From NCBI RefSeq assembly GCF_020179425.1, contig NZ_JAILYM010000002.1:434001-498000 (forward strand): a stretch of 64,000 nucleotides of DNA, in the 5' to 3' direction. The first letter of the stretch is position 1, and the number at the start of each line of letters is the position of its first letter. Below are positions 7,795 through 17,225 of the stretch, piece by piece. The DNA is from Novosphingobium percolationis (GTDB lineage Bacteria; Pseudomonadota; Alphaproteobacteria; Sphingomonadales; Sphingomonadaceae). Under the pieces are notes generated by a model that ran no database searches, was not told where the DNA came from, and saw nothing but the letters and a program-made list of their open reading frames with translations. Position numbers and translations under genes: made by a program.

Positions 7795-8909
7795 TGTCTG
7801 ATGTGCGCGGCCAACAACTGCTGACGACGCTGGAAGAGAACGGCACGCTGACCGTCGAGGTGGCGGAACACAGCTTTCCCGCCCCCACCGGTTCCCAGGT
7901 GCTGATCCAGGTCGAGGCGGCCCCGATCAACCCGTCCGACCTTGGCCTGCTGTTCGGCCCCGCCGATGTTGAAAACGCGGTCTATTCGCCCGGCAAGCTG
8001 GTGGCGCAGATGCCGGAACCTGCACTGCGCGCGATGAAGGCGCGCTACGGCATGGCGATGCCCGCCGGCAACGAAGGTGCGGGTCTGGTGGTCGCGGCGG
8101 GCGAAGACCCTGTGGCGCAGGCGCTGCTGGGCAAGCGCGTGACCTGCTTCCCCGGCGGGATGTATGCCAGCCATGCGCTGGCCGATGCGCGGATGTGCCT
8201 TGAACTGCCCGAAGGCGTCAGCTCGGAAACGGGGGCCTCGGCCTTCGTCAACCCGCTGACCGCGCTCAGCTTTACCGAGACGATGCGGTATCACGGGCAT
8301 TCGGCGCTGGTGCACACGGCGGCGGCGTCGAACCTGGGCCAGATGCTGGTGAAGATCTGCCAGGCCGATGGCATCCCGCTGGTGAATATCGTGCGCAACG
8401 ACGCGCAGGTCGCGCTGTTGAAGGGCATTGGTGCGGAACACGTGGTCGACAGCTCGAAGGACAGCTTCCTCGACGACCTTGCCGCCGCGATCGATGCGAC
8501 CAAGGCGACGATGGCGTTCGACGCGATCGGCGGGGGCAAGCTCGTCAGCCAGATCCTGTCGGTGATGGAACAGGTGGCCAATTCGGGCGCCGCCTACAGC
8601 CGCTATGGTTCGAACGCGGAAAAGCGCGCCTTCATCTATGGCGCGCTCGACCTGTCGCCGACCGTGCTGACGCGCAACTTCGGGTTCGTGTGGGACGTTT
8701 CGGGCTGGCTGCTGACGCCGTGGATGGGCAAGCTGGGGGCAGAAGTCGTCGACAAGATGCGCGCGCGCGTGCTGGCTGAGATCACCACCACCTTCGCCAG
8801 CCACTACAAGGCGCGCGTGACGCTGGAACAGGCGCTGACCAGGGACGCGGTGCTGGAATACAATGCCCGCCGCACGGGCGAGAAGTACCTGATCACGCCG
8901 CAGGGCTGA
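7794..8909 (+). CDS. Zinc-free MDR-family oxidoreductase
   Basis: Medium-chain dehydrogenase/reductase of 371 residues, probably NAD(P)H-dependent. It has the GroES-like N-terminal fold (VEAAPINPSDLGLLFG, PAGNEGAGLVVAAG) and a Rossmann domain with HTAAASNLGQMLVKICQADG, in place of the usual AxxGGVGxxxxQ. No four-Cys structural zinc lobe is visible. The ATG overlaps the truA stop (TGATG), and a GTG three bases earlier is an alternative start. It ends at a strong bidirectional terminator. The substrate is unknown; quinone or enoyl reduction is usual in the family. Confidence 0.85.
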   Translation: MSDVRGQQLLTTLEENGTLTVEVAEHSFPAPTGSQVLIQVEAAPINPSDLGLLFGPADVENAVYSPGKLVAQMPEPALRAMKARYGMAMPAGNEGAGLVVAAGEDPVAQALLGKRVTCFPGGMYASHALADARMCLELPEGVSSETGASAFVNPLTALSFTETMRYHGHSALVHTAAASNLGQMLVKICQADGIPLVNIVRNDAQVALLKGIGAEHVVDSSKDSFLDDLAAAIDATKATMAFDAIGGGKLVSQILSVMEQVANSGAAYSRYGSNAEKRAFIYGALDLSPTVLTRNFGFVWDVSGWLLTPWMGKLGAEVVDKMRARVLAEITTTFASHYKARVTLEQALTRDAVLEYNARRTGEKYLITPQG

Positions 8910-8912
8910 CAC

Positions 8913-8948
8913 AAAAAAGGGCGCTCGCACACGGCGAGCGCCCTTTTT
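8913..8948. terminator. Strong bidirectional rho-independent terminator
   Basis: A6 at 8913-8918, GGGCGCTCGC at 8919-8928, a five-base loop, GCGAGCGCCC at 8934-8943 and T5 at 8944-8948. The perfect 10-bp stem flanked by A and T runs can stop transcription from both sides. It serves the MDR gene on + and cobS on -. Confidence 0.92.
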
Positions 8949-8962
8949 CTGTGCTTGTAAGC

Positions 8963-9943
8963 TCACGCCTTGGCGACGACGCTTTCGGGCAGGTCCTTGC
9001 CGAAGACGCGCTGGTAGTATTCGGCCACCAGCACGCGCTCGGTCTCGTCGCACTTGTTGAGGAACGACAGGCGGAAGGCGAAGCCCGCGTCGTTGAAGAT
9101 CTGCGTATTCTGCGCCCAGCTGATGACCGTGCGCGGGCTCATCACCGTGGAAATGTCGCCGCCGATGAAGCCCTTGCGTGTGAAGTCGGCCACGCGGACC
9201 ATCTGCGCGATCAGCGCGGGATCGAGGCCCGGCACCTTGCCGGTGACGACCGCGATCTCGGTGTCGGCGGGCAGGTAGTTGAGCGCGACGACGAGGTTCC
9301 AGCGGTCCATCTGGCCCTGGTTGATCGCCTGCGTGCCGTGGTAGAGGCCGCTGGTGTCACCCAGGCCCACGGTGTTGGCCGTGGCGAACAGGCGGAACCA
9401 CTTGTTGGGGCGGATCACGCGGTTCTGGTCGAGCAGCGTGAGCTTGCCTTCGGTTTCCAGCACGCGCTGGATCACGAACATAACGTCCGGGCGCCCTGCG
9501 TCGTATTCGTCGAACACGAGCGCGGTCGGCGTCTGCAGCGCCCAGGGCAGCAGGCCTTCGCGGAATTCGGTGACCTGCAGCCCATCGCGCAGCACGATCG
9601 CGTCGCGTCCGATCAGGTCGATGCGGCTGATGTGCGCGTCGAGGTTGATGCGGATGCAGGGCCAGTTGAGTCGCGCGGCGACCTGTTCGATGTGGGTCGA
9701 CTTGCCCGTGCCGTGATAGCCCTGGACCATCACGCGGCGGTTGTAGGCAAAGCCCGCGAGGATCGCCAGCGTGGTGTCCGGATCGAACACGTAGCTGCCG
9801 TCTCGGTCGGGGACGCGCTCGTCCGCCGCCGAGAAGGCCGGAACCTTCATGTCGATGTCGATGCCGAACGTCTCGCGGACGTCGATCTCGGTGTCGGGCG
9901 CGGCGAGCAGCGTCGTCGCGTGATTGGTCGGAATCTCGCTCAT
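8963..9943 (-). CDS. cobS: Cobaltochelatase subunit CobS-like AAA+ ATPase
   Basis: A 326-residue MoxR/CobS-type AAA+ ATPase. CobS, with CobT and CobN, inserts cobalt into hydrogenobyrinate diamide in aerobic B12 synthesis. Walker A is GYHGTGKST, Walker B is [16 protein letters not shown], and sensor 1 lies in [12 protein letters not shown]. The N-terminus ([18 protein letters not shown]) matches CobS. No cobT or cobN is next to it and no other B12 synthesis gene is in the window, while B12 uptake genes are, so the role could be another CobS/CobT-type metal chelation or remodelling function. It ends at the shared terminator at 8.9 kb and is divergent from a GST gene. Confidence 0.85.
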   Translation of the reverse strand: MSEIPTNHATTLLAAPDTEIDVRETFGIDIDMKVPAFSAADERVPDRDGSYVFDPDTTLAILAGFAYNRRVMVQGYHGTGKSTHIEQVAARLNWPCIRINLDAHISRIDLIGRDAIVLRDGLQVTEFREGLLPWALQTPTALVFDEYDAGRPDVMFVIQRVLETEGKLTLLDQNRVIRPNKWFRLFATANTVGLGDTSGLYHGTQAINQGQMDRWNLVVALNYLPADTEIAVVTGKVPGLDPALIAQMVRVADFTRKGFIGGDISTVMSPRTVISWAQNTQIFNDAGFAFRLSFLNKCDETERVLVAEYYQRVFGKDLPESVVAKA

Positions 9944-10022
9944 CGCCTCTTCGCCTATACGCGCGGGCCGAGGCCTGCAATAATCTTTGGGAGAGGTTTT
10001 TGGTCTTGAGGGGAGAAATTCG

Positions 10023-10679
10023 ATGAAGCTTTACGGTGCGCTGATTTCGCCGTTCGTGCGCAAGATCGCGGTTGTCGCTACGGAAAAGGGCATTTCCTGG
10101 GAACTGGCGCGCGGCGGGCCGGGCAGCGGCGATCCCGATTTCCTCGCCGCCAGCCCCTTGGGGAAGATTCCCGCGATCGACGACGATGGCTTCACGCTGG
10201 CCGATTCGTCGGCCATCGCGCTCTACCTCGATGCCAAGTATCCCGAACCGCGCCTGATCCCGCAGGACCCGCAAGGGCTGGGCCGGGTGATGTTCTTCGA
10301 CGAGTTTGGCGATACCGTGCTCGGCGGTGCGGGGCTCAAGGTGCTGTTCAACCGGCTGGTTGGCCCCAAGCTGCTGAAGGTCGGCGGCGATGAAGCCGTG
10401 GCCGCGCAGGGCGAGGCCGAACTGCCGCGCTGGACCGACTGGCTCGAAAGCGTGGTGCCGTCCGAGGGCTGGCTGATGGGCGCGGACTTCACGCTGGCCG
10501 ATATCTCGGTCGCGGCGCTGTTCCGCTCGATCGAATACGTGGGCCTAGGCATCGATGCGGCGGCGCGGCCCAAAACGGCGGCGTGGTACGAACGCGTGAA
10601 GGCGCGGCCTTCATGGGCCGCGGTGGCCGAGCAGGAAGACGCCTTCGCCAAGCGGATCATGGCGCTGGCGGAGGGGTGA
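10023..10679 (+). CDS. Glutathione S-transferase family protein
   Basis: Cytosolic GST-fold protein of 218 residues. The thioredoxin-like N-terminal domain runs [19 protein letters not shown] to the cis-Pro loop [20 protein letters not shown], where Asp-Ser binds the glutathione gamma-glutamyl group. The helical C-terminal domain carries [12 protein letters not shown], the usual N-capping box. A Ser near position 9 is the likely catalytic residue. A GGGGAGAA ribosome site supports the ATG at 10023. The substrate is unknown. Confidence 0.88.
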   Translation: MKLYGALISPFVRKIAVVATEKGISWELARGGPGSGDPDFLAASPLGKIPAIDDDGFTLADSSAIALYLDAKYPEPRLIPQDPQGLGRVMFFDEFGDTVLGGAGLKVLFNRLVGPKLLKVGGDEAVAAQGEAELPRWTDWLESVVPSEGWLMGADFTLADISVAALFRSIEYVGLGIDAAARPKTAAWYERVKARPSWAAVAEQEDAFAKRIMALAEG

Positions 10680-10693
10680 TCGCGGTCTTGAGC

Positions 10694-10722
10694 CTGCCCC
10701 CTCCCGCTTGCGGGCGGGGTGG
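10694..10722. repeat. Dispersed GC-rich hairpin element after the GST gene
   Basis: CCCCCTCCCGC with TTG loop and CGGGCGGGGT-type right arm, 15 bases after the GST stop. It is the same loose hairpin type seen at 5.4, 29.8, 34.2 and 45.6 kb. The rest of 10723-10835 holds no gene I can see. Confidence 0.45.
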
Positions 10723-10835
10723 GCTCGGGCCAGCACGCCCCGTCGCAGGCAGGGCACGCCCCTGGCCGACTGTCCTTGACCTGACCCGATTCCGTGACAG
10801 GCTGCCCCCAGACCAAAAGCTGGGGAGAAGCGGCC

Positions 10836-11621
10836 ATGTCCCGTCCGGTTCCGTTCTGCTGGTATGAACTGATGACCACCGACGCGTCGAGCGCGGCGGA
10901 CTTTTACGGCAAGGTCATCGGCTGGAGCGTGTCGGCGCCCGATCCGTCCTCGCCGATGGACTATCGCATGATCGTGCGCAGCGATGGCGGCCCGACCGGC
11001 GGGCTGCTGCCGCTGACCGCGCAGATGCAGGCGGACGGCGCGCGGCCCGCGTGGGTGCCCTACCTCGCGGTGGCGGACTTCGCTGTCGGCCTCGCCGCGC
11101 TGGAAGGCGATGGCGCGCATGTGCTGATGCCCCGCACCGACATTGCCGAGGGCAGCTTTGCCATGCTCACCGATCCGCAGGGCGCAGCCTTCTACCTTAT
11201 GCAGCCTCGCCCGCCCGAAGGCAGCCCCGATGGGCAATCGCACGCCTTCAACGCCGACGGCGTGCAGCACGCGCGCTGGAACGAGCTGGCGACGAGCGAT
11301 CCTGCCGCGGCCAAGGCATTCTATGCCCGGCACTTCGGCTTTGAATTCAACACGTTCATGCCGATGGGCCCGGCGGGAAACTACGACTTCATCGATTTCG
11401 ACGGCCAGCAAGTGGGCGCGGTGATGCCGCTCATGGACCCGGCGCGGCCGCCTTCGTGGCTGACCTATTTCGGCGTCCCTTCGGCCAGCGCCGCCAAGGC
11501 CGCGATCGAAGCGGCCGGCGGAACCGTGCTGATGGGGCCGCACCAGGTGCCGACCGGCAACTGGGTCGTCGCTGCCACGGATCCGCAGGGCGCGGCCTTC
11601 GGCGTGGTGGGCGGACAGTGA
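10836..11621 (+). CDS. Two-domain VOC (glyoxalase/bleomycin-resistance) protein
   Basis: A 261-residue protein made of two vicinal-oxygen-chelate modules. The first (residues about 1-125) starts PFCWYELMTTDASSAADFYG; the second (about 135-258) starts HARWNELATSDPAAAKAFYA, and both end in a DPQGAAF strand, so an internal duplication is plain. Such proteins bind metal and act in glyoxalase, dioxygenase or resistance roles; the substrate is unknown. The ATG at 10836 has a GGGGAGA ribosome site. Its stop overlaps the GTG of the next gene, starting a run of closely packed small genes. Confidence 0.87.
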   Translation: MSRPVPFCWYELMTTDASSAADFYGKVIGWSVSAPDPSSPMDYRMIVRSDGGPTGGLLPLTAQMQADGARPAWVPYLAVADFAVGLAALEGDGAHVLMPRTDIAEGSFAMLTDPQGAAFYLMQPRPPEGSPDGQSHAFNADGVQHARWNELATSDPAAAKAFYARHFGFEFNTFMPMGPAGNYDFIDFDGQQVGAVMPLMDPARPPSWLTYFGVPSASAAKAAIEAAGGTVLMGPHQVPTGNWVVAATDPQGAAFGVVGGQ

Positions 11622-12106
11622 GCGCGGCGCCGGTCACGCTGTGCCTGTGGTACGAGGGCGACGCCTTCGACGCCGCGACGTTCTATGCGCAGACCTTCCC
11701 GAACAGCACGGTCGGCGCGGTGATGCGCGCCCCGTCCGACTATCCCGACGGGCGCGAGGGCAACGTGCTGACGGTGGAGTTCACCGTGCTGGGCCTGCCC
11801 TGCGTCGGGCTCAATGGCGGGCCGATGTTCAGGCACAGCGAGGCGTTCTCGTTTCAGGTGGCGACCGATTCGCAGTCTGAAACCGACCGCTACTGGAACG
11901 CCATTATCGGCAATGGCGGGCAGGAATCAGCGTGCGGCTGGTGCAAGGACAAGTGGGGCCTTTCGTGGCAGATCACCCCGCGCGCGCTGACCAATGGCAT
12001 GGCCGATCCCGACCCCGCCGCGCGCAAGCGCGTGTTCGAGGCAATGATGACCATGGGCAAGATCGACATCGCCGCGATCGAGGCGGCAAGGGCGGGAGCG
12101 GCGTGA
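11618..12106 (+). CDS. PhnB-like VOC family protein
   Basis: A 162-residue member of the PhnB / 3-demethylubiquinone-methyltransferase-like VOC group, with LCLWYEGDAFDAATFYAQTF, LNGGPMFRHSEAFSFQV and CGWCKDKWGLSWQITP, all characteristic of this family. It starts at GTG 11618, overlapping the stop of the preceding gene (GTGA), and its own stop overlaps the next start (TGATG). The function is unknown beyond the fold. Confidence 0.87.
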   Translation: MSAAPVTLCLWYEGDAFDAATFYAQTFPNSTVGAVMRAPSDYPDGREGNVLTVEFTVLGLPCVGLNGGPMFRHSEAFSFQVATDSQSETDRYWNAIIGNGGQESACGWCKDKWGLSWQITPRALTNGMADPDPAARKRVFEAMMTMGKIDIAAIEAARAGAA

Positions 12107-12753
12107 TGCTAGACCTCTATGGCCATCCTTTTTCATCGTATACGTGGAAGGCGCTGATCGCGCTCTATGCCAATGTCACGCCCTTCACGTTCAGGCAGGT
12201 GGGGCCCGATCATCCCGAAAACAGCGCGCGGGTGCAGGCGGCAAGCCCGCAGGGCAAGTTCCCGCTGCTGGTCGACGGGGCGCTCGAACTGTTCGAGGCG
12301 AGCGTGATCATCGAACATCTGGCGCGGCACCATCCCGGTCCTGCGCCGCTGCTGCCCATCGATCCCGACGCGGCCATCGCCACCCGCATGATCGACCGTG
12401 TTTTCGACAACTACGTGATGAACGCGATGCAGGAGAGCGTCGATGAAGTGCTGCGCGAGGGCACGCTGGGCGAATCGATGCGCGCGCGGGTCGAGGCGCG
12501 GCTGCATCGCAGCTATCGCTGGATCGACGGCTGGCTCGAAGGCTATGCGCAGCCGGACGGTGTCAGCCTGATCGAATGCGCCGCCGCGCCTGCGCTGTTC
12601 TATGCCGATTGGGTCGCGCCGATCCCCGACGACTGCGCAAGGCTCAAGGCGTGGCGCGCGCACTTGCTGGCGCTGCCGCCGGTCTCGCGCTGCGTCGAGG
12701 ACGCGCGGCCCTATCGCCATTACTTCCCGCTCGGCGCGCCCGACCGCGATTGA
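12106..12753 (+). CDS. Glutathione S-transferase family protein
   Basis: A second GST-fold protein (215 residues), distinct from the one at 10.0 kb. The N-terminal domain reads MLDLYGHPFSSYTWKALIAL with Ser residues in the active-site loop, then GKFPLLVDGALELFEASVII with the cis-Pro and Glu-Ala-Ser glutathione site. The C-terminal helical domain has DGVSLIECAAAPALFYADW. The start ATG shares a base with the preceding stop codon, so it belongs to the same transcript as the VOC genes. Confidence 0.87.
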   Translation: MLDLYGHPFSSYTWKALIALYANVTPFTFRQVGPDHPENSARVQAASPQGKFPLLVDGALELFEASVIIEHLARHHPGPAPLLPIDPDAAIATRMIDRVFDNYVMNAMQESVDEVLREGTLGESMRARVEARLHRSYRWIDGWLEGYAQPDGVSLIECAAAPALFYADWVAPIPDDCARLKAWRAHLLALPPVSRCVEDARPYRHYFPLGAPDRD

Positions 12754-12763
12754 CGAGGCCGCC

Positions 12764-13205
12764 ATGCACGAACTGTCCATCACCCGCCTGATCGCCGCAC
12801 CGCCGGAAAAGGTGTGGGATGTCATGGCCAACCGGCAGGCCGAATGGTGGTGCCCCTCGCCATGGCGCGCGGAAGTCGTGGCGCAGGAGCGGCGCGCCGG
12901 TGGGCGTTCGTCGATCACGATGTACGGACCCGACGGGGAAGTGTGCGCCACACGAAGGCATCTTCCTCGCGTGGGACGAGGGGCGTCGCTTCGTGACGAC
13001 CGATGCGGTGACGGCGGACCTGCAACCTGCCGGGCCGTTCATGATCGGCATCTGGGAAATCGCGCCCGAAGGCGAGGGCACGCGCTACACCGCCAGCGCG
13101 CGCCATTGGACCGAGGAAGCGATGCAGCGCCACGCCGAGATGGGTTTCGAGCAAGGCTGGAACGCCTGCGCCGACCAGTTGCAGGCGCTGTGCGAGGCGG
13201 CGTGA
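12764..13205 (+). pseudogene. SRPBCC (AHSA1-like) gene with a one-base frameshift
   Basis: The reading frame opens at ATG 12764 (MHELSITRLIAAPPEKVWDV, then WWCPSPWRAEVV and SITMYGPDGEV), a START/AHSA1 fold. At about 12944 the homology passes to the next frame (PHEGIFLAWDEGRRFVTTDA, later TRYTASARHWTEEAMQRHAE and GWNACADQLQALCEAA), ending at 13205. Removing one base of the GTGTGCG at 12941-12947 restores a single protein of about 146 residues. Whether this is a true mutation or a sequencing error cannot be told here. It follows the GST gene by 10 bases. Confidence 0.75.
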
Positions 13206-13209
13206 GCCT

Positions 13210-15747
13210 CTAAAGCTCGCGCAGCGCCTGCGCGGGTCGCGTGCGCAGCAGCGACAGCGAGCCGGCAAGCGCGAGGCCCATCACCAGCGCGACGCCCAGT
13301 GCGAGCACGCCCAGCACGCGCGGCCAGTCGGGCAGCCACGCGAAATCGAACAGCTGGGTCACCACCAGCCAGCCCGCGCCCGTGCCCAGCGCCAGCGCGA
13401 CGAGCGCGAGCAGAGCGCAGAGCAGGCCATATTCGGCGAGCAGCAGCGTGAGCAACTGGCCCCGGCTGGCGCCCAGCACGCGCAGGATCACGCTGTCGTA
13501 CTGGCGGCGTTCGCGCGCGGCGGCGATGGCGCCCGCCAGCACGGCCATGCCCGCCAGCACCGCGACGCTGGCGGCGGCGAGTATGGCGGTGCCCATCTGC
13601 GACAGGATGTCGCGCACCTGCCCCAGCACCGGCCCGATCTCGATCACCGAGGACGAGGGCAGCGCGGTGACGAGGCCCGACAGGATCGCGCGGCGAACTT
13701 GCGCGCGCTTCTCGCTGGCGGGCAGGCTGACCGTGGCGGCAAGGTTGTGCGGCGCATCGGCGATGGCGTTGGGGCTGAACACCAGCACATAGTTGAAGCC
13801 CATCGAATCCCAGTCGATGCGGCGGAACGAGGCGATGCGCGCGCTGCGTTCGACGCCGAGCAGGGTGATGGTGATCCGGTCGCCAAGCTTCAGGCCCAGC
13901 ACGGTGCGCAGTTGCTCGTCGACCGAGACCAGCGGTTCGCCGGTGTAGTCCTTGGGCCACCACGAGCCTTCGGTCAGCACGTTGCCGTCGGGCAGGTCCG
14001 CCGCATAGGTCAGGCCGCGATCGCCGCGCAGCGCCCAGGCATCGTCGGGGATCTCCTTGAGATCGGCGACGCGGATCATGTGGCTTTCGGGGCCATAGGC
14101 GACGATGCTGCCGCGCATCGCCGGAACCGTGCGGATCACCGCGCCGGGCGCGGCCTTGTGCACCACGGCGTCGAACTGCGGCAGCGCGGCGGGTGGCAGG
14201 TCGAGCACGAAGTAGTCGGGCGCCTTGGTGGGGACGCGGCGGGCGATGTTGGCATCGAGGCTGGTCTGGATGCTCGCCAGCAGCATGAAGGCGGCGAGGC
14301 CGAAGCCCAGCGCCACCACCAGCGCCGAGGTCTGCGCGCCGGGGCGGTGCAGGTTGGCCAGCGCCATGCGCGCGATCGCGCCCTTGGGCCGGGGCAGGTG
14401 CGCGGCAAGGCGCGTCAGGCCGAATCCCAGCGCGGCCAGCGCCACGAACAGCGCGGCTGCGCCGCCAAGGAAGCCCGCCGCCAGCAGCTTCTGCGGCGAG
14501 GTGAGCACCGCCAGCGCGGCGATGCCGCCCACGCCCAGCGCCACGGGCAACGCCGATGCGCGCCAGCGCACGGCCAGCGGCGCGACGCGGGCGCGCATCA
14601 GCGCCATGGCGGGAAAATCGCGCGCGCGGATCAGCGGCGGCGCGGCAAAGGTCAGCGCGATCAGCAAGCCGTAGGCGGCGGCCACGGCGAGCGCGAGCGG
14701 GTCGATCACGAAGCCGGTCTCGATCGGTAGCAGACCCTGCAAGGCGCGCCCGATCAGCGGCGTGGCGGCGACGCCCAGCGCAAGGCCGAGCGCGATGGCC
14801 ACGGCCGAGGCGGCGGCGAGTTGCAGCAGGAAGATCCGCGCCACGTCGCCGCTGGTCGCGCCGAGGATCTTCAGCGTGGCGATGCTCGACCGGCGCGCTT
14901 CGAGATAGGAGGACACGCCGTTGCCGATGCCGATCCCGGCAATGGCGAGCGCGGCCAGCGCGACGAGCACGAGGAACTGGCCCATGCGCGATACGAAGCG
15001 GTCAAGACCGGGCGAGGCCTTGTCACGGGTACGGATCTCGAAGCCGGAGGTGGGGAACTGTGCCTTCACGGCATCGGCCTGCGCCTGCGGGTCGGCGCTG
15101 GCGGGCAGGCGCAGTCGGTACTTGGTGCGCGCCATCGAGCCGACCTGGACGAGGCCGGTCGCCGCGAGCGCCTGCTCCGAGATGATCACCGTCGGGCCGA
15201 GCGAGAAGCCTTCGCCCAGCCGGTCGGGTTCATCGCCGATCACGCCGCCCACGTTCAGCACGGCCTGCCCGATCTGGAGCCTGTCGCCGGGCCGCACGCC
15301 GAGCCGGTCGGCAACGCCGGGCGCGATCCATGCGGTCATGCCGACAGGCGCGCCTGCGGGCTTGCCACCCTCCAGCGTGAAGCGGCCATAGAGCGGCCAG
15401 CGCGCATCGACCGATTTCAGCTCTACCGGCAAAGTCGCGGCAAGGTCGCCCGGACGGCGGGCGAGGGCCTGCAACCGCGTGCCGACCGAGAGCGTGCCCA
15501 GCCGATCCAGCGCGGCGCGTTCGGAGGGGCTGGCGGTGCGCGCGGCGAGCGTGAACTCGATATCGCCGCCCAGCATCGCCTGCCCGCGCGCCGCAAGCTC
15601 GGTGCGGATCGCTCCGGTCAACGTGCCGATCGCGGCCAGCGCGGCGGTGCCGAGGACGAGGCAGACGAGCAGCAGGCGCAGGCCCCGAAAGCGCCAGTCC
15701 AGCCCGCGCCGGGCGAGCCGCCACGCGGCGGACCACGACAGGTTCAT
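13210..15747 (-). CDS. FtsX-like ABC transporter permease, YbbP type
   Basis: An 845-residue inner-membrane permease with two FtsX domains. It opens with WRLARRGLDWRFRGLRLLLVCLVLGTAAL (TM1 plus its basic flank), then a large periplasmic domain, then three TM segments near residues 260-370, further TM segments near 400-500, a second periplasmic domain, and a last TM cluster (ILAAASVAVLAGMAVLAGAI to LALAGSLSLLRTRPAQAL). Size and architecture match YbbP. The start overlaps the stop of the ATPase gene (ATGA), and a tesA-like gene is divergent, as in many bacteria. The substrate is unknown; lipid or lipoprotein handling is inferred. Confidence 0.88.
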   Translation of the reverse strand: MNLSWSAAWRLARRGLDWRFRGLRLLLVCLVLGTAALAAIGTLTGAIRTELAARGQAMLGGDIEFTLAARTASPSERAALDRLGTLSVGTRLQALARRPGDLAATLPVELKSVDARWPLYGRFTLEGGKPAGAPVGMTAWIAPGVADRLGVRPGDRLQIGQAVLNVGGVIGDEPDRLGEGFSLGPTVIISEQALAATGLVQVGSMARTKYRLRLPASADPQAQADAVKAQFPTSGFEIRTRDKASPGLDRFVSRMGQFLVLVALAALAIAGIGIGNGVSSYLEARRSSIATLKILGATSGDVARIFLLQLAAASAVAIALGLALGVAATPLIGRALQGLLPIETGFVIDPLALAVAAAYGLLIALTFAAPPLIRARDFPAMALMRARVAPLAVRWRASALPVALGVGGIAALAVLTSPQKLLAAGFLGGAAALFVALAALGFGLTRLAAHLPRPKGAIARMALANLHRPGAQTSALVVALGFGLAAFMLLASIQTSLDANIARRVPTKAPDYFVLDLPPAALPQFDAVVHKAAPGAVIRTVPAMRGSIVAYGPESHMIRVADLKEIPDDAWALRGDRGLTYAADLPDGNVLTEGSWWPKDYTGEPLVSVDEQLRTVLGLKLGDRITITLLGVERSARIASFRRIDWDSMGFNYVLVFSPNAIADAPHNLAATVSLPASEKRAQVRRAILSGLVTALPSSSVIEIGPVLGQVRDILSQMGTAILAAASVAVLAGMAVLAGAIAAARERRQYDSVILRVLGASRGQLLTLLLAEYGLLCALLALVALALGTGAGWLVVTQLFDFAWLPDWPRVLGVLALGVALVMGLALAGSLSLLRTRPAQALREL

Positions 15748-16505
15748 GCTGCAGAACCGCTTGGGGCGTCATCCGAAACGATGTGCCCATCGGCCAGCCG
15801 CACGATGCGCTGGCAACGGTGGGCGAGGTCTTCGTCATGCGTGACCATGACCAGCGTCGCGCCCGCCGCGTCGGCGCGTGCGAACAGAAGGTCGGCCACC
15901 GCCGCGCCGTTCGCGGCGTCGAGGTTGCCGGTGGGCTCATCGGCAAAGAGGATACGCGGGGCGGGCGCGAGCGCGCGGGCGATGGCGACGCGCTGCTGTT
16001 CGCCGCCGGAAAGCTGGGTGGGATAGTGATCGAGGCGGTGGCCGAGGCCGACCGCTTCAAGCTGCGCGCGTGCGATGTCCATCGCGTCGTCGGCGCCTGC
16101 CAGTTCCAGTGGTGTCGCCACGTTTTCGAGCGCAGTCATCGTCGGCAGCAGGTGGAAGGCCTGCAGCACGATGCCGATGCGCCCGCGCCGCGCGGCGGCA
16201 AGGCCATCTTCCGAAAGCTGCGCGAAATCCTGCCCGGCCACCAGCAGCGTGCCGCCGCTCATGCGTTCGAGGCCCGAGAGCACCGCGAGCAGCGAGGACT
16301 TGCCCGAGCCCGAAGGCCCCAGCAACGCCACCGTCTCGCCCGCGCCGATCTGCAGGTCGATCCCGCGCAGGATCTCGACGCGCGCCTCGCCTTCACCCAG
16401 CGCGAGCGTCAGGCCTTTGGCGAGGATCACCGGGCCGGAGAGGAAGGGGCCTGAAAGAATGGGGGAGGGCGGCGCTTTGGGATCGCTTGTCACAGCCGCA
16501 ACCAT
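15744..16505 (-). CDS. ABC transporter ATP-binding protein, YbbA type
   Basis: A 253-residue ATPase partner of the YbbP-like permease. Walker A is GPSGSGKSS, the Q-loop is in VLQAFHLLPTMTALENVATP, the signature is LSGGEQQRVAIARAL, Walker B is RILFADEP, and the switch His is in VMVTHDEDLA. The N-terminus MVAAVTSDPKAPP carries a short extra tail. The start at 16505 lies 42 bases from the divergent esterase gene, so the two share a compact promoter region. MacB/LolD-type motor function is inferred from family. Confidence 0.92.
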   Translation of the reverse strand: MVAAVTSDPKAPPSPILSGPFLSGPVILAKGLTLALGEGEARVEILRGIDLQIGAGETVALLGPSGSGKSSLLAVLSGLERMSGGTLLVAGQDFAQLSEDGLAAARRGRIGIVLQAFHLLPTMTALENVATPLELAGADDAMDIARAQLEAVGLGHRLDHYPTQLSGGEQQRVAIARALAPAPRILFADEPTGNLDAANGAAVADLLFARADAAGATLVMVTHDEDLAHRCQRIVRLADGHIVSDDAPSGSAA

Positions 16506-16547
16506 GCCTAGATTGGTTGCGGCCTGCAACCTTCCCGAAAGAACCTG

Positions 16548-17225
16548 ATGCGCCGTTCGTCGATTGTTCTTGCCCTCTTGCTGGCGGCCTGCTCGTCCAA
16601 GGCGCCGGTCCCCCAGCCGGTCGAAACCGCGGCAGCGGTGTCGCCCGTGCCCGCCGACGCGCCGGTGATCCTGGCATTCGGCGACAGCCTCTATGCCGGA
16701 TACCAGCTGCCGCCGACCGACAGCTATCCCGCCAAGCTGGAGGCGGCGCTCAATGCGGGCGGGGTGAAGGCGCGCGTTATCAACGCAGGCGTTTCGGGCG
16801 ACACGACGGCGGCGGCGCGCCAGCGGCTGGCGTTCACGCTCGACAACCAGCCGGTCAAGCCGACGCTGGTGCTGGTCGGGCTGGGCGGCAACGACATGCT
16901 GCGGGGGCTGCCGCCGACAGAGACGCGCGCCAATCTCGATGCGATCCTGGCCGAGTTGCAGAAGCGCAAGATCCCGGTTCTGCTGACGGGGATGCTCGCT
17001 GCGCCCAACCTTGGCGCGGACTACGTCAAGGCGTTCAACCCGATCTGGCCGCAACTGGCGAAGAAATACGACGCTGGGCTGGTGCCGTTCTTCCTCCAGC
17101 CGGTAATCGGCCAGAACGCGCTGCTGCTGGAAGATCACATGCACCCCAATACGCAAGGGGTGGACCGGATCGTCGCGGCGACCAAGGCGCAGGTTGCCGG
17201 GGCGCTGAAGGACGCCGAACGCTAG
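16548..17225 (+). CDS. SGNH-hydrolase esterase lipoprotein, TesA-like
   Basis: Arylesterase/lysophospholipase-type GDSL hydrolase of 225 residues. The signal peptide ends at lipobox LLAAC (Cys15), so it is probably a lipoprotein. Block I is AFGDSLYAGY with catalytic Ser47, block III is VGLGGNDML, and block V is EDHMHPN with the Asp-His pair. It is divergent from the ybbA-ybbP-like pair, a gene arrangement common in Proteobacteria. Its last four bases overlap the end of recF on the other strand. Confidence 0.93.
   Translation: MRRSSIVLALLLAACSSKAPVPQPVETAAAVSPVPADAPVILAFGDSLYAGYQLPPTDSYPAKLEAALNAGGVKARVINAGVSGDTTAAARQRLAFTLDNQPVKPTLVLVGLGGNDMLRGLPPTETRANLDAILAELQKRKIPVLLTGMLAAPNLGADYVKAFNPIWPQLAKKYDAGLVPFFLQPVIGQNALLLEDHMHPNTQGVDRIVAATKAQVAGALKDAER

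Noticed and set aside
13699..14730. 343-codon plus-strand frame opposite the FtsX-like permease
   Set aside because: Shadow frame; composition (Arg, His, Gln runs) is typical of antisense of Ala/Leu-rich membrane protein.
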